From Paenibacillus dokdonensis (lineage in GTDB: Bacteria; Bacillota; Bacilli; Paenibacillales; Paenibacillaceae): a DNA stretch of 64,000 bases. The stretch lies in contig NZ_STGQ01000001.1 of the NCBI RefSeq assembly GCF_004916975.1, forward strand, positions 582,993 through 646,992. Direction: 5' to 3'. This document shows positions 36,208 to 44,420 of the stretch, piece by piece. A program made the position numbers and the translations under genes. Each line of letters opens with the position of its first letter. Position 1 is the first letter of the stretch. The notes beneath the pieces are model-generated. The model was given only the letters and a program-made list of their open reading frames with translations. It did no database searches and was not told the DNA's origin.

Positions 36208-37188
36208 ATGATGACTATTGTGGTGAATACAACATTGGAAAAAGAGAACAGAGCGGTTATCGGTGTAGACTTGGGAGGAACAAAGATTGCGACGGGAATG
36301 CTGGATCAGTCCGGCAGCCTGCTGGCACGCAGCCAGAAGGCAACAGCAGGCTTGAAAAGCGCTGACGAAGTCATTTCTACGATTGTAGATACCATTAATG
36401 AAGTACGCGGAGAGCAAGATATTGCCGGTGTAGGTGTGGCTTCACCGGGTATGGTGGACAGCAAGAATGGCATCATTTCAAATGGAGTCAATTTGCCAGA
36501 TTGGGATGGGATTTCCCTGCAATCGGAGCTCGAGAAGAGGCTCGGCATTTCGGTTTGTTTGATTAATGATGCAAATGCCGCTGCATGGGGTGAATATGTA
36601 TACGGAGCGGGCCGCGGATCGCAGAGCATGGTCTATGTGACGCTGAGCACGGGAATCGGCTCGGGTCTTGTGTTGGATGGCAGACTCTTTACAGGCTCAT
36701 CCTCATTTGCCGGGGAATTGGGGCATACGGTGATTAACCCAGCCGGCGTTCAGTGCGGCTGCGGCCAGCGGGGCTGCTGGGAGACCTATTCCTCGGGCAC
36801 AGCTATTGCCCGCCTCGCCCGGGAAGCTATTGCGGAAGCCGGAATTGAAACGCATATGACGGTGCTGGCTGAAGCGGAAGGAGTGCCGCTCAGTGCGAAG
36901 CATGTGTTTCAGGCTGCCGCGCTAGGAGATCAGGTGGCTGCCGAAACACTGGAACAGGTTATCCACTACACCGGGCTCGGACTCATGAATATTATTCATA
37001 GCTTCAACCCGGATCGGATCGTCATTGGCGGTGGAGTCAGCAAGGCAGGGAATGCATTCTTTGAACCGCTGATCCGTAAGACGGAGGAGCTGATCCTGGA
37101 GCCTTACCGGGGAACATGTACGATCAAACCGGCTGAGCTGCGTGATGATGTGGGCATTATCGGTGCAGCAGCATTATTTGTTGATTAA
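36208..37188 (+). CDS. ROK-family sugar kinase, glucokinase-like (326 aa)
   Basis: An ATP-dependent hexose or N-acetylhexosamine kinase. It has the phosphate motif GVDLGGTKIATG, the catalytic Asp in INDANAAAWGEY, the LSTGIGSGLVLDG loop and the zinc motif CGCGQRGC followed by WETYSSG. There is no DNA-binding domain, so it is an enzyme and not a regulator. Sugar specificity cannot be read from this. It is the last gene of the peptide operon and is followed by a strong terminator. A sugar kinase in a peptide operon is unexpected. Confidence 0.9.
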   Translation: MMTIVVNTTLEKENRAVIGVDLGGTKIATGMLDQSGSLLARSQKATAGLKSADEVISTIVDTINEVRGEQDIAGVGVASPGMVDSKNGIISNGVNLPDWDGISLQSELEKRLGISVCLINDANAAAWGEYVYGAGRGSQSMVYVTLSTGIGSGLVLDGRLFTGSSSFAGELGHTVINPAGVQCGCGQRGCWETYSSGTAIARLAREAIAEAGIETHMTVLAEAEGVPLSAKHVFQAAALGDQVAAETLEQVIHYTGLGLMNIIHSFNPDRIVIGGGVSKAGNAFFEPLIRKTEELILEPYRGTCTIKPAELRDDVGIIGAAALFVD

Positions 37189-37238
37189 TCATCAATTCAA
37201 CATCAATTCATGACAAGCTTGAATAAAGTTGAATGACC

Positions 37239-37283
37239 AAAAAAGGAAGCAGCAAGGGTTCATAACTTGCGGCTTCCTTTTTT
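37239..37283 (+). terminator. Terminator of the peptide operon
   Basis: AAAAAAGGAAGC and GCTTCCTTTTTT pair over 12 bp, with a further GCAAG/CTTGC inner stem and a terminal T-run. It separates the peptide operon from the AgaS-type operon. Confidence 0.9.
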
Positions 37284-37337
37284 ATTGTTTAGGAAAGTGT
37301 TCAACAAGGTCACTTTTCATCTTCATATGCAAAAATA

Positions 37338-37380
37338 AATCATATTTATGATTGAATATTTCATAATGATGAAATATAAT
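37338..37380 (+). promoter_or_regulatory. Promoter with two operator-like palindromes before the AgaS-like gene
   Basis: TTGAAT (37352-37357) and TATAAT (37375-37380) are spaced by 17 nt. A perfect 7-bp inverted repeat (AATCATA-TT-TATGATT, 37338-37353) abuts the -35 box. A second, near-perfect one (AATATTTCAT-AATG-ATGAAATATA) fills the space between -35 and -10. The layout fits tight repression, most likely by the DeoR-type regulator encoded in this operon. Confidence 0.6.
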
Positions 37381-37431
37381 GTCATTATAACGACTCATCA
37401 TTACATTATTAAAGACTGGGGTGGATATTTA

Positions 37432-38493
37432 GTGTCAGAACAGTATGGTGTATTGACGTATCCGGAAATCGGAGGACAAAGCGAAGCACTGGCTGCCGCT
37501 TGGAAGCAGCTGGAGCAGCAGCAGGACTGGGTAGACCAATATTTCAAGAGCGACAAATATGACGAGGTGCTCTTTATCGGATCGGGGACCTCTTACTATC
37601 TTGCATTGACTGCGGCAAGCACCTTCCGCAAATGGACCGGAAAGAGCGCAAGCGCGCATCCGTCTTCTGAAATTTATCTATTTAGAGAGCAGGCCGTGGC
37701 TGCAAAGAAAGAAGTGCTTCTCGTTGGAATTTCCCGTTCCGGTGAATCCTCTGAAGTGATTTTGGCGCTGAATTCGGTTAAGGATCTTGCCGGCTGGACG
37801 ACTTGCGGCATGACCTGTGATGAAGAGAGCACAATGGCCAAAAATGTGCCATGTCTCGTATCTCCGCTAGGCAAGGAAAAAAGTACCGTCATGACGAAAT
37901 CCTTCAGCAGTATGACCTTCATGCTGCAGGCAGCGATGGCGAAGGCAGCCGGAAGCGAAGCTCATCTCGCCGAACTGAAAGAAGTGCTGGAGCTCAGCAA
38001 GGATATCGTGCCTAATGGAGATGCAGCAGCTAAGGCGGTTATTGACGGTCATCCGGAGCTTAACAAGTTTATCTACCTTGGTATGGGCGCTTATAACGGT
38101 CTTGCTCAGGAAGCTTGCCTTAAGCTGAAGGAAATGTCCTGTGTATGGACGGAAAGCTTTGGTACAATGGAATTCCGGCATGGTCCTAAATCCGTTGTGG
38201 AACCGGGTACGATGGTATGCCTGTTCCTCTCTGAGAATGCCAGAGCCTATGAAGTGAAAGTAGCACAAGAAATGAAAGAATATGGTGCGTTTGTGGTTAT
38301 TGTGACAGCCGAAGCGGGAGAAGACACATCCTTTGCCGATTTGGTCTTTGCTACAGGCGGCCGCAGCCTCAGCGATGAAGCCAGATCGGCTCTGAATATG
38401 CCGCTGGTTCAATATATCGGTTACTATACAGCTTTGCGGGAAGGAAGAAATCCTGATAGCCCGCGGAATTTGACCCAGGTGGTCAAAATCTAA
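37432..38493 (+). CDS. agaS: AgaS-like SIS-domain sugar-phosphate isomerase/deaminase (353 aa)
   Basis: Two SIS domains (about residues 35-170 and 200-340) and no glutaminase domain. GSGTSYY, ISRSGESSEV and MEFRHGPKSVVEPGT are visible; the last is close to the FRHGPKS stretch of E. coli AgaS, which converts galactosamine-6-phosphate to tagatose-6-phosphate and ammonia. Glucosamine-6-phosphate deaminase of the NagB-II type or an Amadori deglycase (FrlB/FraB type) are alternatives in the same fold. The start is GTG 37432 with GGGGTGG upstream. Starting at an earlier ATG would translate the promoter palindromes. It leads an operon with a DeoR regulator, ROK kinase and aldolase. Confidence 0.82.
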   Translation: MSEQYGVLTYPEIGGQSEALAAAWKQLEQQQDWVDQYFKSDKYDEVLFIGSGTSYYLALTAASTFRKWTGKSASAHPSSEIYLFREQAVAAKKEVLLVGISRSGESSEVILALNSVKDLAGWTTCGMTCDEESTMAKNVPCLVSPLGKEKSTVMTKSFSSMTFMLQAAMAKAAGSEAHLAELKEVLELSKDIVPNGDAAAKAVIDGHPELNKFIYLGMGAYNGLAQEACLKLKEMSCVWTESFGTMEFRHGPKSVVEPGTMVCLFLSENARAYEVKVAQEMKEYGAFVVIVTAEAGEDTSFADLVFATGGRSLSDEARSALNMPLVQYIGYYTALREGRNPDSPRNLTQVVKI

Positions 38494-38513
38494 ATTAAAG
38501 GAGCGGAACAGTT

Positions 38514-39302
38514 TTGCGTGAACGAAATGGATCGAAAGAAGAACGTCAGGAACAAATACTTGAATATATCCTACAGTACGGTTCTATCTCACTTCAGGAG
38601 GTCGTCCAGCATTTTGAGTGTTCGGAGGCGACGGCCAGACGGGACCTCGAAGCTTTGGAAAAGGCAGGAAGGGTTATCCGGACGATGGGCGGCGGAGCGA
38701 AGCCTGCGGGACTGGTCTCTGGAAGGGAGATTCCATTTCACGAAAAGCAAAACAAGCTCTATCGGGAAAAAGAAAGCATTGCCCAATTGGCGGCATCCCT
38801 TGTCGAAGAAGGGGATGTGATCGGTTTGACTGGGGGCACGACAACCTATCTGATTGCCCGTGCCCTCAAAAACCGCCGCAACATCACTGTGGTAACCAAT
38901 GCCGTGAATATTGCAATGGAACTGTCTGAAAATGAGGATGTCCAAGTCGTATTGACCGGCGGTATGCTTCGCAGTAAGAACTTTGAGTTATGCGGACCGC
39001 TGGCTGAGCGGACGTTGGAAGCGCTGAATATCCATACGATGTTCATGGGCATTGACGGCTTTTCTGTTGAACAAGGGGTTAGCACGTACTCGGAACTCGA
39101 AGCCAATACGGCCAAAATGATGATGAAGCGGACAGAGCGAACGATCGCCGTATTTGACCATACGAAAGCCGGACGTAATTCCCTGTTCCAGGTAGCTCCG
39201 GTGACAGCCCTCTACGGGATCATTATTGATGAGGAGCCCGGAGAAGAGCTTCGCGAACGGCTCGCGTCGGAGCAAGTAAAAGTCTTTGTGACAGCCAAAT
39301 AA
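38514..39302 (+). CDS. DeoR-family regulator (AgaR-like) (262 aa)
   Basis: A sugar-phosphate-responsive repressor. The N-terminal DeoR helix-turn-helix (EYILQYGSISLQEVVQHFECSEATARRDLEAL, with RRDL in the recognition helix) is followed by the DeoRC effector domain containing IGLTGGTTT, VVTNAVNIA, VVLTGGML and FDHTKAGR. AAAGGAG lies 10 nt before TTG 38514; an overlapping GTG at 38518 is in another frame. In E. coli the aga genes are controlled by AgaR of this family. The palindromes before the AgaS-like gene are its likely targets. Confidence 0.9.
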   Translation: MRERNGSKEERQEQILEYILQYGSISLQEVVQHFECSEATARRDLEALEKAGRVIRTMGGGAKPAGLVSGREIPFHEKQNKLYREKESIAQLAASLVEEGDVIGLTGGTTTYLIARALKNRRNITVVTNAVNIAMELSENEDVQVVLTGGMLRSKNFELCGPLAERTLEALNIHTMFMGIDGFSVEQGVSTYSELEANTAKMMMKRTERTIAVFDHTKAGRNSLFQVAPVTALYGIIIDEEPGEELRERLASEQVKVFVTAK

Positions 39303-39332
39303 AATATCGATCAATGCAGGGCGGGTGTGAAG

Positions 39333-40316
39333 ATGGAAGTATATGCTGGCGTGGATGTTGGAGGAACCAACATTGTATGCGGTTTGGTCACCTCTTCCGG
39401 CGAGGTCATGTATCAAATCAAACGCGCAACGGAAGTCTCGAAGGGACCGGACGCGGTTTTGGAAAAAATCGCAGCCATGATTGAAGAGGCGGCGGTTGGT
39501 TATGCCGAACAATCAGGTTCGGATATTTCTGTCGTCGCAGCAGGCATTGGCCTGCCGGGCTTCGTGGATCCTGATGAGGGAATCGCCCGGTTTGCAGGCA
39601 ATCTCGGCTGGCGGAATTTGCCGGCAGTGCAGAGGCTGCAGGCCAGACTGAATCTACCGGTCTATATCGACAATGATGTACGCACATACGTATACGGAGA
39701 AGCCATGTATGGAGCGGGCAAGGGCTACAATGACGTACTCGGAATCACTGTGGGTACCGGCATCGCTTCTGCTATGGTGAATGACGGCAAGCTGTTTTAC
39801 GGCTTCCGCAATATGTCCGGAGAACTCGGACACATTGTGATGGAAGGCCTTACCGATCCTTGCCCATGCGGTCTGCATGGATGCCTGGAAACGTATGCTT
39901 CGGCATCCGGTATGGTACGTCAGGCCAAGAAGGGACTCCGGAGTGGGGAAGCATCTATTCTGCAGAACTGGTTTCCGGGTGAACAACTGGAGGAGCTTGC
40001 CGCAGCGGATCTTTCACGCGCCTATGATCTTGGTGATCCATTTGCCAAGTCCATCATGGAAAAGGCCGGAACCCTGCTCGGACGTGCCTTGTCCTATGCT
40101 GTTTCAATGGTCAGTCCGGAACTGATCATCGTGGGCGGGGGCGGTGCCTTGGCTGGGGACCGTCTGCTGTCGCCGCTGAAAGAGGAGCTTTTCAGCCGGA
40201 TTTTGCCGGACTACCGAGATCATCTGAAAGTGGTAACAGCTCTGAATAATGACGATGCCGGTGTGACCGGAAGCGCCATGTATGCCAAGCAGAAGCATAT
40301 CAGCACAACAATATAA
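39333..40316 (+). CDS. ROK-family sugar kinase (327 aa)
   Basis: A second ROK kinase, only distantly like the one at 36.2 kb. It has GVDVGGTNIVCG, the catalytic Asp in YIDNDVRTYVYGEAMYG, VGTGIASAMVNDG, GELGHIV and the zinc motif CPCGLHGC with LETYAS. There is no DNA-binding domain. Next to an AgaS-like protein and a tagatose-bisphosphate-type aldolase, roles as a GalNAc/galactosamine kinase (AgaK-like enzymes in Shewanella are ROK kinases) or another hexose kinase are plausible. ATG 39333 is preferred; GTG 39327 is also in frame. Confidence 0.88.
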   Translation: MEVYAGVDVGGTNIVCGLVTSSGEVMYQIKRATEVSKGPDAVLEKIAAMIEEAAVGYAEQSGSDISVVAAGIGLPGFVDPDEGIARFAGNLGWRNLPAVQRLQARLNLPVYIDNDVRTYVYGEAMYGAGKGYNDVLGITVGTGIASAMVNDGKLFYGFRNMSGELGHIVMEGLTDPCPCGLHGCLETYASASGMVRQAKKGLRSGEASILQNWFPGEQLEELAAADLSRAYDLGDPFAKSIMEKAGTLLGRALSYAVSMVSPELIIVGGGGALAGDRLLSPLKEELFSRILPDYRDHLKVVTALNNDDAGVTGSAMYAKQKHISTTI

Positions 40317-40362
40317 GTAGTTCTATCATATAAACGAATCCAAACATGAAGGGGAAATTAAC

Positions 40363-41229
40363 ATGGCACTCGTTTCTTCTACTTCTTTATTGCAAACGGC
40401 AAGACAAAATAAATATGCAATCGGCGCGTTCAACGTGCATACCCTTGAAATGCTGCAGGCTGTGGTGGAAGCGGCTGAAGAAGCTCAGTCTCCGCTGATC
40501 ATTCAATCCACGGTAGGTACGGTTAAGCATCTGGGAGCGGACTATATCGCTGCCGCAGCAACCGTAGCGTCCAATCGTGCCAGTGTGCCCATCGCGCTGC
40601 ATCTTGACCACTGCTCCGATTTTGCTGTGATCATGAGCTGTATCCGTGCCGGCTATACTTCCGTCATGATTGATGCTTCCCATTCACCGTTTGAAGAGAA
40701 TGTAGCCATCACGCAAAAGGTTGTGGAAGCCGCGAATGCGATTGGTATCAACGTAGAAGCTGAGCTTGGCAAAGTTGGCGGCGTAGAGGATGATATCGTC
40801 GTGGACGAAAGAGACGCACTGCTCGCTGATCCGGCTGAATGTGCAGAGTTTGTGGAACGTACAGGCGTGCATACGCTTGCTCCTGCGATCGGAACGGCGC
40901 ATGGCATTTATAAAGGTACGCCAAACATTGATTTTGACCGTATCAAACGCATTGCCGATGTGGTGAGCGTTCCTCTCGTTCTGCATGGCGGCTCCGGTAT
41001 TCCTGAGGAGCAGGTGAAGCGCGCTGTATCGCTGGGGATGGCCAAAATGAATGTGGCAACCGAGCTGCGCATCATTTTCTCGGATGCAATCAAAGCAGTC
41101 TTTGCTGAAAATCCGGAGGAAAATGATCCGCGTAAATATATGGTGCCGGCAAAACAGGCGTTGAAAAAAGCGGCTATGGAAAAAATGCAGCTTTGTGGCT
41201 GTGCCGGACGCGCTAGCGACTTCCGTTAA
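40363..41229 (+). CDS. Class II aldolase, KbaY/GatY-like (288 aa)
   Basis: A zinc-dependent aldolase that would cleave tagatose-1,6-bisphosphate or fructose-1,6-bisphosphate to triose phosphates. The catalytic Asp82 and zinc ligand His83 are in HLDHCSD, with further ligands His180 (GTAHGIYKG) and His208 (VLHGGSGIP). GKVGGVEDD is typical of KbaY/GatY/FbaA proteins. AAGGGGAAA precedes the ATG. As the last gene of the AgaS-like operon it suggests that the pathway ends in a ketose bisphosphate split. A kinase for the ketose-6-phosphate is not obvious unless the ROK enzyme or housekeeping Pfk supplies it. Confidence 0.88.
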   Translation: MALVSSTSLLQTARQNKYAIGAFNVHTLEMLQAVVEAAEEAQSPLIIQSTVGTVKHLGADYIAAAATVASNRASVPIALHLDHCSDFAVIMSCIRAGYTSVMIDASHSPFEENVAITQKVVEAANAIGINVEAELGKVGGVEDDIVVDERDALLADPAECAEFVERTGVHTLAPAIGTAHGIYKGTPNIDFDRIKRIADVVSVPLVLHGGSGIPEEQVKRAVSLGMAKMNVATELRIIFSDAIKAVFAENPEENDPRKYMVPAKQALKKAAMEKMQLCGCAGRASDFR

Positions 41230-41256
41230 TCAAAAATAAAGCATGGTATTGTAAGA

Positions 41257-41303
41257 AAAGCCTGTCTCATCCTGATTCGATATCAGGGCGAGACAGGCTT
41301 TTT
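41257..41303. terminator. Strong terminator after the aldolase gene
   Basis: AAAAGCCTGTCTC pairs perfectly with GAGACAGGCTTTT, with an additional CCTGAT/ATCAGG inner stem and a T-run. It can serve both the aldolase operon and the converging tetR gene. Confidence 0.92.
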
Positions 41304-41318
41304 CCATTTTACACTAAA

Positions 41319-41972
41319 TTATTGCGGCTTCAGGTAGTCCAAAAAAATATTCTTCACAATCGTGAGCTGTATGATCATATCCGGATCAGCCTCAAACATG
41401 ACAATATTGCTCTGAAGAGACAGCTTTTTGGAGAAAATGCCCAAAGCATTCACCAAGGTGGCCAGCGTCTCGTGTACTGGAATATCGGAACGGATAGAGC
41501 CGTCATCGATACAGTTTTGAATGATCTTTTTAAAGATGAGGTAAACCTTGCGGGTAGCCTCATGGTAATCTTCAATTCCATCCAGCGGCTCAGCCTGCTG
41601 GGCGGCATAGCTTTCAAATGCTTCGGTCAGTTTGTTGCGGTTAAGATATGCTGAGGAGGTATCTGCAATAAAGTGATCAAAGAGCATCTCAATTTTTTTG
41701 ATACCTATTTCGGACTGTTCAGATATGGACTTAAAGGCTTCGGCCTCCATGTCGATGATCCTTGATGCTACAGCTACCACAATTCGATCCTTTTTGGGAA
41801 AGTATCTGAAGACCGTGGCAATCCCAACATTATCTTCGGCAGCAATGTCACGCATGGTGGCTTTATCCAGGCCTTTTTTGACAAAAACACGTTCAGCCGC
41901 TTCGATAATGCTGATTTCCCGCTGCTGCTTGGCTTCCTGACGCTCCTGCTCCCATCTGCTCTTTGGATCCAT
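41319..41972 (-). CDS. TetR-family regulator (217 aa)
   Basis: A DNA-binding repressor with an N-terminal helix-turn-helix (about residues 20-65; IIEAAERVFVKKGLDKATMRDIAAEDNVGIATVFRYFPKKDRIV). The ligand-binding C-terminal part is not recognisable. AAAGGTCG lies upstream of ATG 41972. It diverges from the SDR gene across a 309-nt region that holds a long perfect inverted repeat, so it may regulate that gene. No physical evidence beyond this arrangement supports the pairing. Confidence 0.9.
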   Translation of the reverse strand: MDPKSRWEQERQEAKQQREISIIEAAERVFVKKGLDKATMRDIAAEDNVGIATVFRYFPKKDRIVVAVASRIIDMEAEAFKSISEQSEIGIKKIEMLFDHFIADTSSAYLNRNKLTEAFESYAAQQAEPLDGIEDYHEATRKVYLIFKKIIQNCIDDGSIRSDIPVHETLATLVNALGIFSKKLSLQSNIVMFEADPDMIIQLTIVKNIFLDYLKPQ

Positions 41973-42119
41973 AATATACGTTCACGACCTTTTGGAATGA
42001 ATTCTTACTTATTATAATACAGTGCCTGACGTAGCGCTCGATTTGTAGAATGCTATCAGACAGATTTTTGAAAGTCAATGAATTGTAAATTATCCCCTGT
42101 TTTGCGCCGAGTTATGTCA

Positions 42120-42177
42120 TTGCTATTGTTTTGATGTGGTGATATAATCGATATCGTAATGATAGTCATTATATCAC
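42120..42177 (+). promoter_or_regulatory. Promoter and nested palindromes between tetR and the SDR gene
   Basis: A plus-strand promoter is likely (TTGCTA at 42120, 17-nt spacer, TATAAT at 42143). The -10 box is part of a perfect 10-bp inverted repeat (GTGATATAAT at 42139-42148, ATTATATCAC at 42168-42177). Inside it lie a CGATATCG palindrome (42149-42156) and TAATGA-TAG-TCATTA (42157-42171). The rest of the 309-nt divergent region shows nothing else I can name. Confidence 0.55.
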
Positions 42178-42281
42178 GACTCCGGAATATTGTACCCGGA
42201 TCCTTAAAATTTGTACAAATATTTCGGTATAGACAGGTAAACCTAACCAATAGTTCTAATCATTGAAGGGAGTTTTTGATA

Positions 42282-43034
42282 ATGGGTAGAGTATCAGGCA
42301 AAGTAGCAATCGTTACAGGCGCAGCAGGCGGCATGGGTAAAGCGGACGCTATGATTTTGGCTCAAGAAGGAGCAAAGGTCGTTGTAACCGACATTCAGGA
42401 AGACAAGGTTAACGAGGTTGTTGAGGAAATCAACAAAAACGGCGGCGAAGCCATCGGATTCCGTCATAACGTTACCTCCGAAGAAGAGTGGCAGCATATC
42501 GTTGACGAAACCGTGAAAAAATGGGGCAAAATTGACGTTCTCGTTAATAATGCCGGTATTTCTCTGGCTAAGAAGCTTGTAGACACAACTGCCCAGGATT
42601 GGGACAAAGTCATGTCAATCAACCTGACTGGCGGATTCTTCGGACTGAAGCATGTGATCCCTGTCATGCAAAAGAACGGCGGCGGCTCTATCATCAATAT
42701 TTCTTCGATCGCTGGTCTGACAGGCAGCAACGGCGCTGGCCCATACACAGCAAGTAAAGGCGCGGTTCGCATGTTGACGAAAGCCGTAGCAATTGATTAC
42801 GGTAAGGACAACATCCGCTGTAACTCAATTCACCCTGGATATATCGAAACTCCAATGACAAAAGACCTGCTCGCTGACGACAACATGACCAAATGGTTCA
42901 TCTCCAACACTCCGCTCCCACGTTTGGGTAAACCGGAAAACATCGCGCAAGGCGTATTATTCCTGGCTTCCGATGAATCTTCCTTTATCACGGGCGCTGA
43001 GCTTGCCATCGACGGCGGCGTGTCTGCACGATAA
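42282..43034 (+). CDS. Short-chain dehydrogenase/reductase (250 aa)
   Basis: A classical NAD(P)-dependent SDR. The cofactor motif TGAAGGMG (12-19), NNAG, the active-site Ser in NISSIAG, Tyr/Lys in YTASK and the PG motif in IHPGYIETPM are all present, and the protein has the normal length. The C-terminal GKPENIAQGVLFLASDESSFITGAELAIDGG is typical. It resembles secondary alcohol or glucose dehydrogenases of the family, but the substrate cannot be told. AAGGGAG precedes ATG 42282. It is a single-gene unit with its own terminator, diverging from tetR. Confidence 0.92.
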   Translation: MGRVSGKVAIVTGAAGGMGKADAMILAQEGAKVVVTDIQEDKVNEVVEEINKNGGEAIGFRHNVTSEEEWQHIVDETVKKWGKIDVLVNNAGISLAKKLVDTTAQDWDKVMSINLTGGFFGLKHVIPVMQKNGGGSIINISSIAGLTGSNGAGPYTASKGAVRMLTKAVAIDYGKDNIRCNSIHPGYIETPMTKDLLADDNMTKWFISNTPLPRLGKPENIAQGVLFLASDESSFITGAELAIDGGVSAR

Positions 43035-43051
43035 TCTCTTTAATAATAAGC

Positions 43052-43087
43052 AAAGCTCTTCGGGATGTTCCCGGGGGGCTTTTTTTA
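43052..43087 (+). terminator. Terminator after the SDR gene
   Basis: A hairpin with CGGGA/TCCCG and flanking AAAGC/GCTTT pairs is followed by seven T residues, 17 nt after the stop. Confidence 0.8.
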
Positions 43088-43163
43088 TATCCCTGCAACC
43101 TTCCAAATGCTGGTTTCGTTAGTAAATATAAGAGAAAACTACAAATATTCAGGGGGGCTATTT

Positions 43164-44249
43164 ATGAAAAAGTGGGGGTCATGGATTGCAGGGTTAATGT
43201 TTATTGTCATGCTGGCTAGCGGCTGCTCATCGGCTTCACAGGACAAGAGCAGCGGAACTGAAGCGAAGGCTGTAGAGACCTCCATGGACCAAGCGGCCAG
43301 TAAAGCAGATGGAGGAGACTCTCAGAGTAAAAATGAAGCTGCAAGTAAGGATAGCGCAAGCAAGCAAGAAGCGCCTGCCAGTCCAGATCCCAAGCTTCCT
43401 GATTCATCAGCTCAGACCATGGAAGGGACAGCAGGATTTAATTCCCAGGACCTGTCCAGCGGGCTGAATAAGAAGCTGATGTACAGGGCCAATATTGTGA
43501 TGGAGATTCTGGATTACGGAAAGGCGCAGTCGGAGATCCGTAATATGGTTACGCTGTCCGGCGGATATATCGTCAATTTCAGCGAAACCCAGTCAATCAG
43601 TGAAAAAGGCGGGACGTTTGTCATCAAGGTGCCTGCTACCGGCTTTTCTCCTTTCTTAAACAGCCTTGAGAAAATCAAGCATGAGAATCTTCAGCGGAAT
43701 ATTGAGGGTCAGGATGTAAGCGAAGAATATGTTGATCTGGAGTCCAGACTCAAGGCCAAACAGATCATGGAGGAACAGTATGTCGCCTTTATGAAAAAAG
43801 CAACCAAGACCAATGACCTTGTGTCCTTTGCTAATGAACTCGAGCGTATACAATCAGAAATCGAGCAAATCAAGGGACGGATGCGTTATATCAACCAGAA
43901 TGTATCCTATTCAACCGTAGAAATCCGTATCTTTGAAGAGGTTAAGGAACCTGAAAAACAAAAAGAAAATGAGATTCAGGCATCTCTTGGCAAACGGGCT
44001 TCTACTGCTTTTCAGGGAAGTATAGATGTCATCACTCAGGTCATTCAGTGGATCGTTGTTATCCTCTCGGGATCTATGCCTATTCTGATTATCGCTGCAA
44101 TCGTATTGCTTGTCCTTTGGCTGGTGAGAAGATCGAGACATCGTAACCAGGAGGAAGCGGCCAAAAGGCGAAGGGAACTGAATGCTGGTTCAAAGGCAGA
44201 GCCGAATGGTGAAACAAGTATAAGCGAAGAACCAAAGGATGAGCAGTGA
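43164..44249 (+). CDS. DUF4349 membrane-anchored lipoprotein (361 aa)
   Basis: An exported lipoprotein of unknown function. The lipobox LASGC follows a short signal peptide, then a long Ser/Ala/Lys-rich linker. The DUF4349 domain (about residues 105-265) contains LMYRANIVMEI, ATGFSPFLNSL and the coiled segment ANELERIQSEIEQIKGRMRYINQN, followed by a C-terminal membrane span (IVVILSGSMPILIIAAIVLLV) and a charged tail. AGGGGGG lies before ATG 43164; the longer in-frame start at 43065 would read through the preceding terminator. Lipid and membrane anchors at opposite ends suggest a stress-sensing or envelope role, but this is speculation. Confidence 0.85.
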   Translation: MKKWGSWIAGLMFIVMLASGCSSASQDKSSGTEAKAVETSMDQAASKADGGDSQSKNEAASKDSASKQEAPASPDPKLPDSSAQTMEGTAGFNSQDLSSGLNKKLMYRANIVMEILDYGKAQSEIRNMVTLSGGYIVNFSETQSISEKGGTFVIKVPATGFSPFLNSLEKIKHENLQRNIEGQDVSEEYVDLESRLKAKQIMEEQYVAFMKKATKTNDLVSFANELERIQSEIEQIKGRMRYINQNVSYSTVEIRIFEEVKEPEKQKENEIQASLGKRASTAFQGSIDVITQVIQWIVVILSGSMPILIIAAIVLLVLWLVRRSRHRNQEEAAKRRRELNAGSKAEPNGETSISEEPKDEQ

Positions 44250-44276
44250 TCATGGGTCTTATCATATTAAATATCG

Positions 44277-44316
44277 AAATAACCGTACGCAATATGATTG
44301 TGTACGGTTATTTTTT
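44277..44316 (+). terminator. Terminator after the DUF4349 gene
   Basis: AAATAACCGTAC and GTACGGTTATTT pair over 12 bp and are followed by a T-run, 28 nt after the stop codon. Confidence 0.88.
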
Positions 44317-44420
44317 GGGTATATACGTCTAGAGACGGAGCATGCTATATAAGTGGTGATCCTTCGAAATTAATTGCTTTAACAACTTTATTGCACTATT
44401 ATAAGAAGGAGAGATTAGTT

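Noticed and set aside
37348-37431. Upstream ATG start for the AgaS-like protein
   Set aside because: It would translate the -10 box and the operator palindromes. The GTG at 37432 has a proper ribosome site and gives a normal N-terminus.
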